Shown: positions 26,214 through 34,287 of the stretch, piece by piece
Position numbering within the stretch: position 1 is the first letter of the stretch
How the letters are laid out: every line of letters starts with the position of its first letter
Made by a program: the position numbers and the translations under genes
The notes under the pieces: model-generated
Database searches by the model: none
What the model saw: the letters and a program-made list of their open reading frames with translations, nothing else
Told to the model about the DNA's origin: nothing
From: Mycobacterium sp. E3251
GTDB taxonomy: Bacteria; Actinomycetota; Actinomycetes; Mycobacteriales; Mycobacteriaceae
Direction of reading: 5' to 3'
Length of the DNA stretch: 64,000 nucleotides
Assembly (NCBI RefSeq): GCF_001666835.1
Contig: NZ_LZJF01000014.1
Span: forward strand, 27,613-91,612

Positions 26214-26711
26214 GTGGCGACGCGATCGTTGAACTGGGATGTGGTGGCCGTTGACAAGCCAGCGGATGTCAACGTGATCATCGGCCAGGCGCATTTCATC
26301 AAAACGGTCGAAGACCTGCACGAGACCCTGGCCGGAGTGAGCCCGTCGCTGCGGTTCGGAGTGGCCTTCTGCGAGGCGTCCGGGCCGCGGTTGGTTCGCC
26401 GCAGCGGCAACGACGCGGACCTGGTCGAACTGGCAACTCACGCCGCGCTGGCCATCGCGGCCGGACACAGCTTCGTGATCTTCTTGCGTGAGGGCTTTCC
26501 GGTCAATGTCCTCAACCCGGTGAAAGCGGTGCCCGAAGTCTGCGGGATCTACTGCGCCACAGCCAATTCAGTGGAAGTCATTGTGGCGGTGTCCCCGCAC
26601 GGTCGCGGCATCGTGGGCGTCATCGACGGACAGACTCCCCTCGGAGTGGAAGGCGACAGCGACGCGGCCGAACGCCACGACTTGCTGCGCGCCATCGGTT
26701 ACAAGCTCTGA
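26214..26711 (+). CDS. Adenosine-specific kinase family protein (Rv3735-like)
   Basis: This protein of about 165 residues matches the DUF355 / adenosine-specific kinase family over its whole length, with VNVIIGQAHFIKTVEDL, FCEASGPRLVRRSGND, FCVNVLN-like FPVNVLNPVK and a C-terminal GVIDGQTPLGVE-IGYKL. The fold was named from archaeal structures; its role in mycobacteria is unproven. GTG 26214 gives a family-like N-terminus (VATRSLNWDVV). It is divergent from tgs2 as in M. tuberculosis. Confidence 0.9.
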   Translation: MATRSLNWDVVAVDKPADVNVIIGQAHFIKTVEDLHETLAGVSPSLRFGVAFCEASGPRLVRRSGNDADLVELATHAALAIAAGHSFVIFLREGFPVNVLNPVKAVPEVCGIYCATANSVEVIVAVSPHGRGIVGVIDGQTPLGVEGDSDAAERHDLLRAIGYKL

Positions 26712-26712
26712 G

Positions 26713-27099
26713 TCAGTCGGCCGCGAGTGACCACGCTGACGTCGCGATGAGGTCACCGCGGTCCAAACCGGCGGCGCGATGTTCATGCACCGCCGCGTAC
26801 TCGGCGGTGGTCACCATGTCGATGAACGCCTGCGGCGTCGGATACTCAACGAGGAGAATAGCGTCCCACCAAGGCCTTTCGCCATCGCCGATGACGAAGG
26901 CCGGCGCGGTTCCCGCGTAGCGGACGGTGGCACCCACCCGCTGCAGGTGCGGTGCGACCTCCTGCCCGTAGCGCTGGTAGGACTCCAGACCACCCGGCGT
27001 CTTGAACTTCAACAGGTTGACCATCACCACCGGTGCGTCGGCCGGCCGGGCGGCCAGAGCCGCGAACTGCTCGCGGGTGGGCTCCAAGGAACTGCTCAT
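26713..27099 (-). CDS. DUF1330 / dimeric alpha-beta barrel protein
   Basis: This 128-residue protein has the small ferredoxin-like DUF1330 fold, with PVVMVNLLKFK, a Tyr-rich YQRYGQEVAPHLQ helix and a late FIDMVTTAEYAAVHEHR segment. Proteins of this type are often small isomerases, cyclases or monooxygenase-like helpers in catabolic clusters; no activity can be assigned. It is eight bases downstream of the SDR gene, in the same operon. Confidence 0.85.
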   Translation of the reverse strand: MSSSLEPTREQFAALAARPADAPVVMVNLLKFKTPGGLESYQRYGQEVAPHLQRVGATVRYAGTAPAFVIGDGERPWWDAILLVEYPTPQAFIDMVTTAEYAAVHEHRAAGLDRGDLIATSAWSLAAD

Positions 27100-27107
27100 G
27101 GCAACGA

Positions 27108-27965
27108 TTAGAGCAGATCGGTGATGGTCTTCAGGCCCGCTTCGTACAGCACGCCGGGCAGCATGCCCCCGTCGTGCTCGATGGTGGTGCCGTTGACGAA
27201 GTCGGCCTCGCCGCCGGCCAGGAACACGCAGACCCTGCCCACCTCCGCGGGGTCGCCGGCACGCCGCAGCGGGACGGCGGCGAAATACTTTGCGCCGGTC
27301 GGGTCGTCCTTGGGCAGCACGAACGACCGGAAGTTCTCGGTCATCGTCGGTCCCAGCGCGATGCAATTGACCCGCACCTTGGGCCCCCACTCCTCGGCCA
27401 GCGAGCGGGTGAGATGGTTGAGCCCGCTCTTGGCCGCGCCGTAGGAAACCAGCGTCGGCGATCCCGCCGGATGCCCCGCGCCGCTGGAGATGTTGATGAT
27501 GCAGCCGACGCCCTCTTGGGTGCGCATCTGCCGGTAGGCGCGGATGGCGAACCAGAGCGGGCTGATCAGGTTCATCTGCACCGCGTACGCGTGGAACAGC
27601 GCCGTTCGCTCATACTCGTCGTCGCTGGCCGGCGCCCCCTGAATGCGTTGCACCAACTCGGGAATGCTGTCGACGTGCGGCGCCGGAACGGTCCCGCCGG
27701 CGTTGTTCACCAGAATGTCGATCCGGCCGTGCTCGGCGACGACGTCGGTGACGAAGGAGTCGATCGCGCGGTAGTCCCCTTGATCACAAACCTTCTGGAA
27801 GGCCCGGGCGGCCCAGTCGGTTTCGCAACCGGGGATGGCGTCCAGCGGTGAACGCGAACAGCCGATGACGGTGGCGCCGGCACGGAGCAATTCGTGGGCG
27901 ATGCCGACGCCCACTCCGCGGCTCGTCCCGGTGACGATCGCGACCTTGCCGTCGAGGATGCTCAT
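27108..27965 (-). CDS. Short-chain dehydrogenase/reductase
   Basis: This 285-residue classical SDR has the cofactor site TGTSRGVGVG, NNAGG, an ISSGAG serine and the catalytic YGAAK. An insertion near residues 100-130 lengthens it. ATG 27965 is preceded by GGAAGG. It is divergent from a DapB-like/SDR/TetR operon across a 105-base region with a perfect palindrome, so both arms are probably controlled together. A role in degradation of a cyclic or lipid alcohol is plausible but not shown. Confidence 0.9.
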   Translation of the reverse strand: MSILDGKVAIVTGTSRGVGVGIAHELLRAGATVIGCSRSPLDAIPGCETDWAARAFQKVCDQGDYRAIDSFVTDVVAEHGRIDILVNNAGGTVPAPHVDSIPELVQRIQGAPASDDEYERTALFHAYAVQMNLISPLWFAIRAYRQMRTQEGVGCIINISSGAGHPAGSPTLVSYGAAKSGLNHLTRSLAEEWGPKVRVNCIALGPTMTENFRSFVLPKDDPTGAKYFAAVPLRRAGDPAEVGRVCVFLAGGEADFVNGTTIEHDGGMLPGVLYEAGLKTITDLL

Positions 27966-27991
27966 GACAGGCCTTCCCACTCCAGATCGAT

Positions 27992-28010
27992 GTTGACAGT
28001 CACTGTCAAC
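27992..28010. promoter_or_regulatory. 19-base palindromic operator in a divergent promoter
   Basis: GTTGACAGTCACTGTCAAC is a perfect inverted repeat around a central C. It sits 27 bases before the SDR start and 60 bases before the DapB-like start. The left arm contains TTGACA, so it may cover a -35 element. The tetR gene at 29917, last in the rightward operon, is the natural candidate regulator. Confidence 0.7.
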
Positions 28011-28070
28011 CGGTCATACTGTGCCAGTCCGGTCGTGGGCGTGTAAAGCATGCAATTCGGAGGTCAGCAG

Positions 28071-29150
28071 ATGAGTAGTCCGTCCAAGCTTCGTGTCATT
28101 CAATGGGCGACCGGAGGCGTCGGCAAGGCGGCCATCGCGTGCGTCCTGAACCATCCGCGGCTGGAGCTGGCGGGCTGCTGGGTGCACAGCGCCGACAAGA
28201 ACGGGGTCGACGTAGGGCGAATCCTCGGAATTCAGGACCTCGGTGTCACGGCCACTTCCAGCATCGACGAGATCCTGGCGCTGGACGCCGACTGCGTCAT
28301 GTACAGCCCGCTGATTCCCAACGACGAAGAGGTGATCGCGATCCTGCGATCCGGCAAGAACGTCGTCACCCCGGTCGGCTGGGTGTACCCCGACCCGGGT
28401 AACCCCAGGCACCAGGCCGTCGCAGACGCGGCGGTGGAAGGTGGCGTAACTCTGCACGGTTCCGGGATCCACCCCGGCGGCATCACCGAACGATTCCCGC
28501 TCATGCTGTCGTCGCTCTCGTCGGCGGTCACCCACATCCGGGCCGAGGAATTCTCCGACATCCGCACCTACAACGCCCCGGACGTCGTGCGCCACATCAT
28601 GGGCTTCGGCGGCACCCCCGAGGAAGCAATGCAAGGGCCCATGGCCGGCCTGCTCGAGGCCGGCTTCAAGCAGTCGGTGCGAATGATCGCAGACCACATG
28701 GGGTTTCGTATCGAACCGAACATCAGGACCATTCAGGACGTCGCCGTCGCGACCGCCGACATCGACTATGCGCCGTTTCCGATCACCACCGGAACCGTGG
28801 CCGCGCGCCGGTTCCGTTGGCAGGCCCTGGTCGACGGCGAGCCGGTCATCACCGCGGCGGTCAACTGGCTGATGGGTGAGGAGAACTTGGAGCCGGCCTG
28901 GAATTTCGGCGGCAAGGGTGAACGCTTCGAGGTCGAGATCACCGGTGACCCCACCGTGAGCCTCACCTTCAAGGGTCTGCAGCCCGAGACGATCGCCGAA
29001 GGGCTGGTGAAGAATCCGGGCGTGGTGGCCACGGCCAATCACTGCGTCAACGCCATTCCCGACGTCTGCGCCGCCGAACCCGGCATCAAGACTTACCTCG
29101 ACCTGCCCATGTTCGCGGGCCGCCCGGCGCCCGCGCTCGCCTCCTCATGA
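28071..29150 (+). CDS. DapB-like NAD(P)H-dependent reductase family protein
   Basis: This 359-residue paralog of the gene at 2022 has an N-terminal VIQWATGGVGKAA cofactor motif and a C-terminal domain of the 2,4-diaminopentanoate-dehydrogenase type. ATG 28071 follows CGGAGG. It is first in a coupled operon with an SDR and a TetR (ATGA and GTGA overlaps). In mycobacteria these proteins often sit in steroid, terpenoid or ketone catabolic clusters with SDRs; the reaction is not established. Confidence 0.88.
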   Translation: MSSPSKLRVIQWATGGVGKAAIACVLNHPRLELAGCWVHSADKNGVDVGRILGIQDLGVTATSSIDEILALDADCVMYSPLIPNDEEVIAILRSGKNVVTPVGWVYPDPGNPRHQAVADAAVEGGVTLHGSGIHPGGITERFPLMLSSLSSAVTHIRAEEFSDIRTYNAPDVVRHIMGFGGTPEEAMQGPMAGLLEAGFKQSVRMIADHMGFRIEPNIRTIQDVAVATADIDYAPFPITTGTVAARRFRWQALVDGEPVITAAVNWLMGEENLEPAWNFGGKGERFEVEITGDPTVSLTFKGLQPETIAEGLVKNPGVVATANHCVNAIPDVCAAEPGIKTYLDLPMFAGRPAPALASS

Positions 29151-29920
29151 CCTACAGCCATCCCTTCTCGCTGCGCGACCACGTCGCGATCGTCACCGGC
29201 GCCGCCCAGGGCGTGGGCAGGGGCACCGCGGCCGCGCTGCTGGAACGCGGGGCGGCGGTGCTGCTGGTCGACATCCAAGACGAGTTGCTGGGCAAGACAA
29301 CCGACGAGCTGTCATCGTTGGGACGCGTCGAGAAGCTGACCGCCGACTTGCGCGACCCGGACAGCGCCCGAAGGATTGTGACGGCCGCGGTCGACGCCTT
29401 CGGCACGGTGCACGGGCTGGTCAACAATGCGATCGCCACCAACGAACCGAAGGCGTTCGTGGATATCACCACCGAGGACTTCGCACTCGGTCACGACGTC
29501 GGCCCGCGGGCGACGTTCCTGCTCATGCAGGCCGTTCATCCCGTTATGGTCGAGGCGGGCGGCGGGTCGATCGTCAATCTCGGATCCGGGACGGGCACCG
29601 GCGGCGAACCAAAATGGGGCGGATATGCCGCCGCCAAGGAGGCCATCCGGGGCCTGTCGAAGGTCGCCGCTCTGGAGTGGGGACGCGACAACATCCGGGT
29701 CAACGTCATCTGCCCGTTCGCCGAATCGGACGGGGTCAAATTCTGGAAGTCGTTCGCGCCCAAGGAGTACGAGAAAGCCGTGGGACGCGTGCCGATGAAG
29801 CGGATCGGGGATGTCCGAACCGACGTGGGCGCGCTGGTCGCCTTCCTGCTGGGCAGCGACGCGACATTCATCACCGGCCAGACCATTCACGTCGACGGCG
29901 GAATCGGCTGCTTCCGGTGA
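29147..29920 (+). CDS. Short-chain dehydrogenase/reductase
   Basis: This 257-residue SDR has TGAAQGVGRG, VNNAIAT (a variant of NNAG), NLGSGTG with the catalytic Ser, and YAAAK. The ATG overlaps the upstream stop by four bases, and the tail ends in the family's VDGGIGCF. It probably oxidises or reduces an alcohol or ketone handled by the coupled DapB-like protein. Cytosolic; substrate unknown. Confidence 0.9.
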   Translation: MTYSHPFSLRDHVAIVTGAAQGVGRGTAAALLERGAAVLLVDIQDELLGKTTDELSSLGRVEKLTADLRDPDSARRIVTAAVDAFGTVHGLVNNAIATNEPKAFVDITTEDFALGHDVGPRATFLLMQAVHPVMVEAGGGSIVNLGSGTGTGGEPKWGGYAAAKEAIRGLSKVAALEWGRDNIRVNVICPFAESDGVKFWKSFAPKEYEKAVGRVPMKRIGDVRTDVGALVAFLLGSDATFITGQTIHVDGGIGCFR

Positions 29921-30528
29921 CTTTGCCCAGAGGAGAGTCGCTGCGCGATCGGCAGCGCGCGCAGATCCGGGCCGACATCAGGCGCGCGGCGTTCCGGCTC
30001 TTCGTCGAGCGCGGTTACGACGCCGTGACGACGGAAGAAATCGCCGCCGCCGCAGGCGTTTCGCCGCGAACCTTCTTCCGGCACGTGCCGACGAAGGAAG
30101 AGCTGCTGCTCGCACCCGTTCGCCATGGCGGCGCGGCGATCGTCAACCTGCTCGAGCAGCGGCCCGCCAGTGAGCCCCCTGATGTCGCGCTGATCAACGC
30201 CATCATCACGCGGACCCGATCGTTCGAGCAGGCGGACACCGACGAGTGGCGAGAAGCGCTGCTGGTGGCCCCCGACCTGCTGCGTAAGGTGACCGTTCAC
30301 ACGCCCGCCGACAAGGAGCGGGCGGCCAAGCTGATAGCCGAACGCATGGGCGTGAACTCCGATGTCGACCTACGCCCCGGCTTGCTGGTCCAACTCGCCT
30401 TCGCCGCAGCCGATTTCGGCTTCCAGCAATGGGTACGCCAGTCCGGTCGCCCATGGCCGCTGGATCGCTACGTCACCGAAGCGCTCGAAGCGGTCAAGAG
30501 CCCGCACTGGAAACGGAGACGCCCCTGA
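29917..30528 (+). CDS. TetR-family transcriptional regulator
   Basis: This 203-residue protein has a TetR helix-turn-helix at about residues 15-58 (VTTEEIAAAAGVSPRTFFRHVPTKEE, given here in two parts: VTTEEIAAAAGVSP and RTFFRHVPTKEE). GTG 29917 overlaps the SDR stop, so it is the third gene of a coupled operon and likely autoregulates it through the palindrome at 27992-28010. The ligand is unknown but is probably a substrate or intermediate of the adjacent enzymes. It ends one base before the convergent dehydrogenase gene. Confidence 0.88.
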   Translation: MTLPRGESLRDRQRAQIRADIRRAAFRLFVERGYDAVTTEEIAAAAGVSPRTFFRHVPTKEELLLAPVRHGGAAIVNLLEQRPASEPPDVALINAIITRTRSFEQADTDEWREALLVAPDLLRKVTVHTPADKERAAKLIAERMGVNSDVDLRPGLLVQLAFAAADFGFQQWVRQSGRPWPLDRYVTEALEAVKSPHWKRRRP

Positions 30529-31527
30529 TCAACCCCGAAACGCCTCAGGGTTCGCGATCCGGATCGGGGCCGCGTCCAACCAGGCGGCCACCGCCTCCAC
30601 GGTGTCGGAGTAAAAGGCACCGAGCATCTCACGAGTGACGTATCCCAGGTGTGGAGACAGCGTCACATTCGGCAGCAGCCTCAATCGGTGATCGGACGGC
30701 AGCGGTTCGACGTCATAGACGTCCAGCCCCGCACCGGCAATGCGCCCGGTTTCGAGGGCGGCGATCATCGCGGCCTCGTCGACGATCGGGCCCCGCGACG
30801 TGTTGATCAAGTATGCCTGCGGCTTCATCAGGGCCAGCTCGGCTTCACCCACCAGACCACGGGTGCGTTCCGACAGGACGACGTGGATGGAGACCACGTC
30901 GGACTCCTCGAACAGCGTCACCTTCTCGACCCGGCGCGCGCCGGCCGCCGCGGCGGCGTCGGCGGTGAGGTTCTGGCTCCACGCGATGACCTCCATGCCA
31001 AAGACTTTCGCGTATTCGGCCATCCGCTTGCCCACCCGGCCGAGGCCCAACAAGCCGAGCGTCTTGCCGGACAGCGTGAGACCCGTAGTGACCTGCCAGC
31101 CGCCGCCTCGCATCCGCCGGTGTTCCTCGGCCAGGTTGCGTACCGTGGCGATCAGCAATCCCCAGGCGAATTCGGGGGTGGCGTCGTGCACGGATCGGAA
31201 TCGCGGATGGGCGAAGTCGGTATGGGCGACGAGGATGCCCCGCTCTGTCGCCGCACCCAGGTCCAGGTTGGGCAGGCTTCTTCCGACGATCGTGATCAGT
31301 CTCAGGTTCGGCAGCCGCGCGAGCAGCGTTCGTGGTAGCGCCATCCGTTCGCGCAGGGTGCAGATCACATCGAACGGCCGCAGCTCTTCCGCCGCCTCGT
31401 CCTCGGACAGGTGCCGGTCGAAAACTGTGATGCGGGACCGGTTTTGCACCGGTGACCAGTCCGCAAGCCGCAGGGCCGCGCCGGCGTAGTCGTCCAGGAT
31501 CGCCACTTCGGGCGTGAGGTCACCCAT
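30529..31527 (-). CDS. D-2-hydroxyacid dehydrogenase family protein
   Basis: This 332-residue NAD-dependent D-2-hydroxyacid dehydrogenase has the cofactor site GLLGLGRVGKRM and the catalytic Arg, Glu and His in NTSRGPIVDE, DVYDVEPLP and SPHLGYV. It is close in layout to phosphoglycerate-dehydrogenase-like enzymes but lacks regulatory ACT or ASB domains, so a 2-keto acid reductase role is more likely than serine synthesis. It is a single gene convergent with the tetR operon. Confidence 0.9.
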   Translation of the reverse strand: MGDLTPEVAILDDYAGAALRLADWSPVQNRSRITVFDRHLSEDEAAEELRPFDVICTLRERMALPRTLLARLPNLRLITIVGRSLPNLDLGAATERGILVAHTDFAHPRFRSVHDATPEFAWGLLIATVRNLAEEHRRMRGGGWQVTTGLTLSGKTLGLLGLGRVGKRMAEYAKVFGMEVIAWSQNLTADAAAAAGARRVEKVTLFEESDVVSIHVVLSERTRGLVGEAELALMKPQAYLINTSRGPIVDEAAMIAALETGRIAGAGLDVYDVEPLPSDHRLRLLPNVTLSPHLGYVTREMLGAFYSDTVEAVAAWLDAAPIRIANPEAFRG

Positions 31528-31560
31528 CTCCTCATTGAAGCACCGACCCTTGGTCTGGTG

Positions 31561-31734
31561 ATGCGTCGGCTCGCCCTGATTCTGGTCGCGGAGATGTGGA
31601 CGATCAGCGCGCTCATCTCCGCCCTGCGCGACGGCGCCTCACCATTCCAAGCGGGTAGGCGCGCGTCAACGGCCGCCAGCGCCACGGTGCAGCGCCTCGG
31701 CGGGCGGCCGGACCTGAGCGGGCTCGGCGGGTGA
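31561..31734 (+). CDS. Possible small protein with hydrophobic N-terminus
   Basis: This open frame of 57 codons begins MRRLALILVAEMWTI and continues into a basic, Gly-rich tail. It lies alone in a 217-base gap between two leftward genes. The N-terminus could be a membrane helix. No ribosome site, family or homolog is recognised, so it may be spurious. Confidence 0.3.
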   Translation: MRRLALILVAEMWTISALISALRDGASPFQAGRRASTAASATVQRLGGRPDLSGLGG

Positions 31735-31744
31735 TCGCGACGGC

Positions 31745-32020
31745 TCAGCCGCCGCCGCCACCCGCGCCTCCGCCTCCCCCACCGGCACCCCCGGCGGCGC
31801 CGCCACCACCCGTGCCGGTGGTGCCGCTGCCACCGTAGGTTCCTCCAGGAGCGGGCGGTGGGGGCGGCGGTGGCACCTGGCTGGACGACGTGGGCACCGG
31901 CGCCGCGGGGGGATTGCTTGCCAATGCGCTTGCGCCGGCACCGTCGCCGAAGGCGACCGCCAAACCGAGTGCGGCGGTGCCACCGGCGAGCGCCAGCGTC
32001 TTCTTAGCTCCAAACTTCAT
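31745..32020 (-). CDS. Secreted Pro/Gly-rich low-complexity protein
   Basis: This 91-residue protein starts at ATG 32020 with a signal peptide (FGAKKTLALAGGTAALGLAVA, then ASALA). The mature part has a run of seven prolines, a GGTYGG linker and a glycine-rich tail. Similar short mycobacterial secreted proteins are known but without function; it may be a flexible wall-associated polypeptide. Low complexity limits any homology call. Confidence 0.65.
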   Translation of the reverse strand: MKFGAKKTLALAGGTAALGLAVAFGDGAGASALASNPPAAPVPTSSSQVPPPPPPPAPGGTYGGSGTTGTGGGGAAGGAGGGGGGAGGGGG

Positions 32021-32069
32021 GACCGGCCGCATACCCGATATCGGCTTGCACAATCACGGGTTCGGTGAC

Positions 32070-33041
32070 TCAGCCGAGCGCGGGCAGGACCTTGTCGGTG
32101 AGCAACTGAACGGACTTCCACGCTTCGTCGACGGGCATGCCGCCGACCAGTGGGTGCATCACGAGCGGGCCGTAGTTGTCGGCGTCGCGCACCTCCGCGA
32201 TCAGCTCGTCGGGAGTCAGGAAGCGATAGCGACCCGACGCCTTGACCTCGTCCAGCGTCTGCACGCCGGGCAAATGCATCAGCGACCGTTGATCGGTTGA
32301 CCATCCCCCGTAAGTAACCGCCTCCCAGAGGATGTGGTCGCCGAGTTCCGCCCAGGCCCGGTCGGGGTCCTCGTGCAGGAAGATCATTCCGCGGTTAACG
32401 GGCCCCGGCATGAGAATGAGCGGCGTCATGCCGGCCTCGGCACAAAGCTCGCGGTAGTAGGCGGCGATGTCGGGCAGGTGGTCGGCCAGGCTGAGGGGCA
32501 ACCTAAATCGCGCCGCGCGTCGCGCCGTGGCACGGGCGCCACCCCCGACGTACAGCGGCGGATGCGGACGGGTCCAGGTGCCGGTGCAGATTCCCTCGTC
32601 GGCGCCGGTGCCGGACCATACCGACAGCATCCGCTCGAGCAGGCCGTCCATCAGAGCGCCCCGCCGCGCGAAATCGGCTCCCATGGCGGCATATTCGGCT
32701 GTGCGGTAGCCGAGGCCGACAGTGGTGTGCAGCCGGCCTCGGCTCATGTTGTCGACGAGCGCGATGTCCTCGGCGAGCCGCACCGGATTCCACAACGGGC
32801 CGAGCGCACAGTCCACGCTGGCGATCAGCGTGGACGTCCGGGCTAAGAACATTGCCGCCGCCATGATGGGATTGCAGCTCCAGCCGTGTCCGGTCGCGTG
32901 GTGCTCGTCGACACTGATGGAGGTGATGCCGTGCGTCTCGCCCCACTGCGCCAGTTCGAGGGCGGCCGACAACAGCCGGCTCTGCGTGCGTGGTTCGCCG
33001 TGCGGGGAGGCGAAGTTGAAGCGCAGTACCGTCAGCAACAC
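32070..33041 (-). CDS. LLM-class flavin/F420-dependent oxidoreductase
   Basis: This 323-residue luciferase-like monooxygenase family protein has the SVDEHH strand, a RLAEDIALVDNMSRGRL segment and GLGYRTAEYAAMG, all typical of the bacterial luciferase barrel. Mycobacterial members use reduced F420 or FMN. It is the last gene of a five-gene operon beginning with a sulfotransferase, starting one base after the VOC gene's stop. A hydroxylation, desulfonation or ketone oxidation step is possible. Confidence 0.9.
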   Translation of the reverse strand: MLLTVLRFNFASPHGEPRTQSRLLSAALELAQWGETHGITSISVDEHHATGHGWSCNPIMAAAMFLARTSTLIASVDCALGPLWNPVRLAEDIALVDNMSRGRLHTTVGLGYRTAEYAAMGADFARRGALMDGLLERMLSVWSGTGADEGICTGTWTRPHPPLYVGGGARATARRAARFRLPLSLADHLPDIAAYYRELCAEAGMTPLILMPGPVNRGMIFLHEDPDRAWAELGDHILWEAVTYGGWSTDQRSLMHLPGVQTLDEVKASGRYRFLTPDELIAEVRDADNYGPLVMHPLVGGMPVDEAWKSVQLLTDKVLPALG

Positions 33042-33042
33042 G

Positions 33043-33522
33043 TCATGCCTCGTCGGGGGCTGCCATCGACCGCAGGAACGCGGGAAAGTCGGGAAACAGC
33101 GCGCGGTCGACGATCTCGATGCGGGCGCCGAAAGCGTCCGTGTAGTAGGCGAATAGCCCGAGATCGGAACCGGGAACGTCCGCCGTCATCTCGAGCGTGA
33201 AGCCGTTAACCTCCAGCGCGCGCGCACTGTCGGCCAGGTCGTCGCTGAAATAGCCGAGGTGGTGAACCGCGTTGCCCGGCGCGGCCGTCCACGGACTCCC
33301 AGGTACCTCCTGTACGAGTTCGACGTGCGGACTCTGCAGGGAGTAGACGATCGTCGAGGTCAATTCGCGGACACCCGTCGGGGTGCGGAACGGTAGGGTA
33401 TAGCTCATCGGGGTGATCCACCGGTAGCCGGCCAGAGCGCTGAGTCGGCCCATGGCCGCATCGAGGTCGGGCACGATGATGCCGGTATGGTAGAAGTCCT
33501 CGGGCCGCAACGCAATTGACAT
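33043..33522 (-). CDS. VOC (glyoxalase/dioxygenase superfamily) protein
   Basis: This 159-residue single VOC-fold protein contains FYHTGIIVPDLDAAM at the start, HVELVQEVPGSPW, a central HHLGYFSDD and a final IEIVDRALFPDF. Metal ligands are likely the His in YHTG, the HHLG His and a late Glu. Such proteins can be isomerases, dioxygenases or resistance proteins; the substrate is unknown. It is in the sulfotransferase operon, 15 bases from the SDR and one base from the LLM gene. Confidence 0.88.
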   Translation of the reverse strand: MSIALRPEDFYHTGIIVPDLDAAMGRLSALAGYRWITPMSYTLPFRTPTGVRELTSTIVYSLQSPHVELVQEVPGSPWTAAPGNAVHHLGYFSDDLADSARALEVNGFTLEMTADVPGSDLGLFAYYTDAFGARIEIVDRALFPDFPAFLRSMAAPDEA

Positions 33523-33537
33523 GGCTTTCCTCGTGTC

Positions 33538-34287
33538 TCAGACGCAGTCCGACGCGGCGTCGACGACGAAAACCGCGCCGCTGGTGTAGCTACTCTGCTC
33601 GGTACAAAGGAAGGCGATGGTCGGGGCGATCTCCCCGACGGTGCCGAACCGGCGCAGCGGGATATGCGCCAGCTCCGAGTCCACCAATTCGGCCGAGCCC
33701 TGCATGGGCGCGGTCATCGGAGTGTCGATCGCCCCCGGCGCCACAGCGTTCACCCGGATCCCCTTACCGGCCCATTTGACGGCGAGGTTCCTTGTGATGC
33801 AAACGATCCCCGCCTTCGCCGCGCCGTATCCGGGTACCAGAGGAACGGCCCGTAGCGCGGACATCGACGCCAGGTTCACCACGCTGGCGCCGCCCGCGGC
33901 CGTCGACGCCTTCAGGGCACGGTAGAGCCCGACCGTCAAGCGGTACGGCCCGGTGAGGTTTAGCGCCACCGACGCGTCGAACCCGTCGGGCTTGGATTCA
34001 TCGAGGCCGCCAGGGAAATTGGCCCCCGCGTTGTTGATCAGTACGTCGAGCCGGTCGAACCTGTCCGCCAGTGCGTCCACCGAACGCGGGTCGCTGATCT
34101 GGAGCTGGTGATAATCCATGCCGGACAGGTCGACGTCGTAGTCGTCCGACGTCGGTTTGGTCCCGGTGACCGCGACGCGGGCGCCGGCGTCGCGGAACAA
34201 CACCGCGGTGGCGTGTCCGATCCCGCTGGTGGCGCCCGTGATCAGAGCGGTGGTTCCGGTGAAGTCGAAGCTGACGCGCGCCGTCAT
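33538..34287 (-). CDS. Short-chain dehydrogenase/reductase
   Basis: This 249-residue SDR has TGATSGIGHA, NNAGAN, NLASMSA with the catalytic Ser, and YGAAK. The C-terminus ends in a short FVVDAASDCV rather than the usual DGG. Its ATG overlaps the stop of the upstream alkylsulfatase-like gene by four bases, so the two are translationally coupled. It may oxidise the alcohol released or used by its partner. Confidence 0.9.
   Translation of the reverse strand: MTARVSFDFTGTTALITGATSGIGHATAVLFRDAGARVAVTGTKPTSDDYDVDLSGMDYHQLQISDPRSVDALADRFDRLDVLINNAGANFPGGLDESKPDGFDASVALNLTGPYRLTVGLYRALKASTAAGGASVVNLASMSALRAVPLVPGYGAAKAGIVCITRNLAVKWAGKGIRVNAVAPGAIDTPMTAPMQGSAELVDSELAHIPLRRFGTVGEIAPTIAFLCTEQSSYTSGAVFVVDAASDCV

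Noticed and set aside
30529..31527. Phosphoglycerate dehydrogenase SerA
   Set aside because: The protein has only the catalytic core, with no regulatory ACT/ASB domains, and lies outside any serine-synthesis context.
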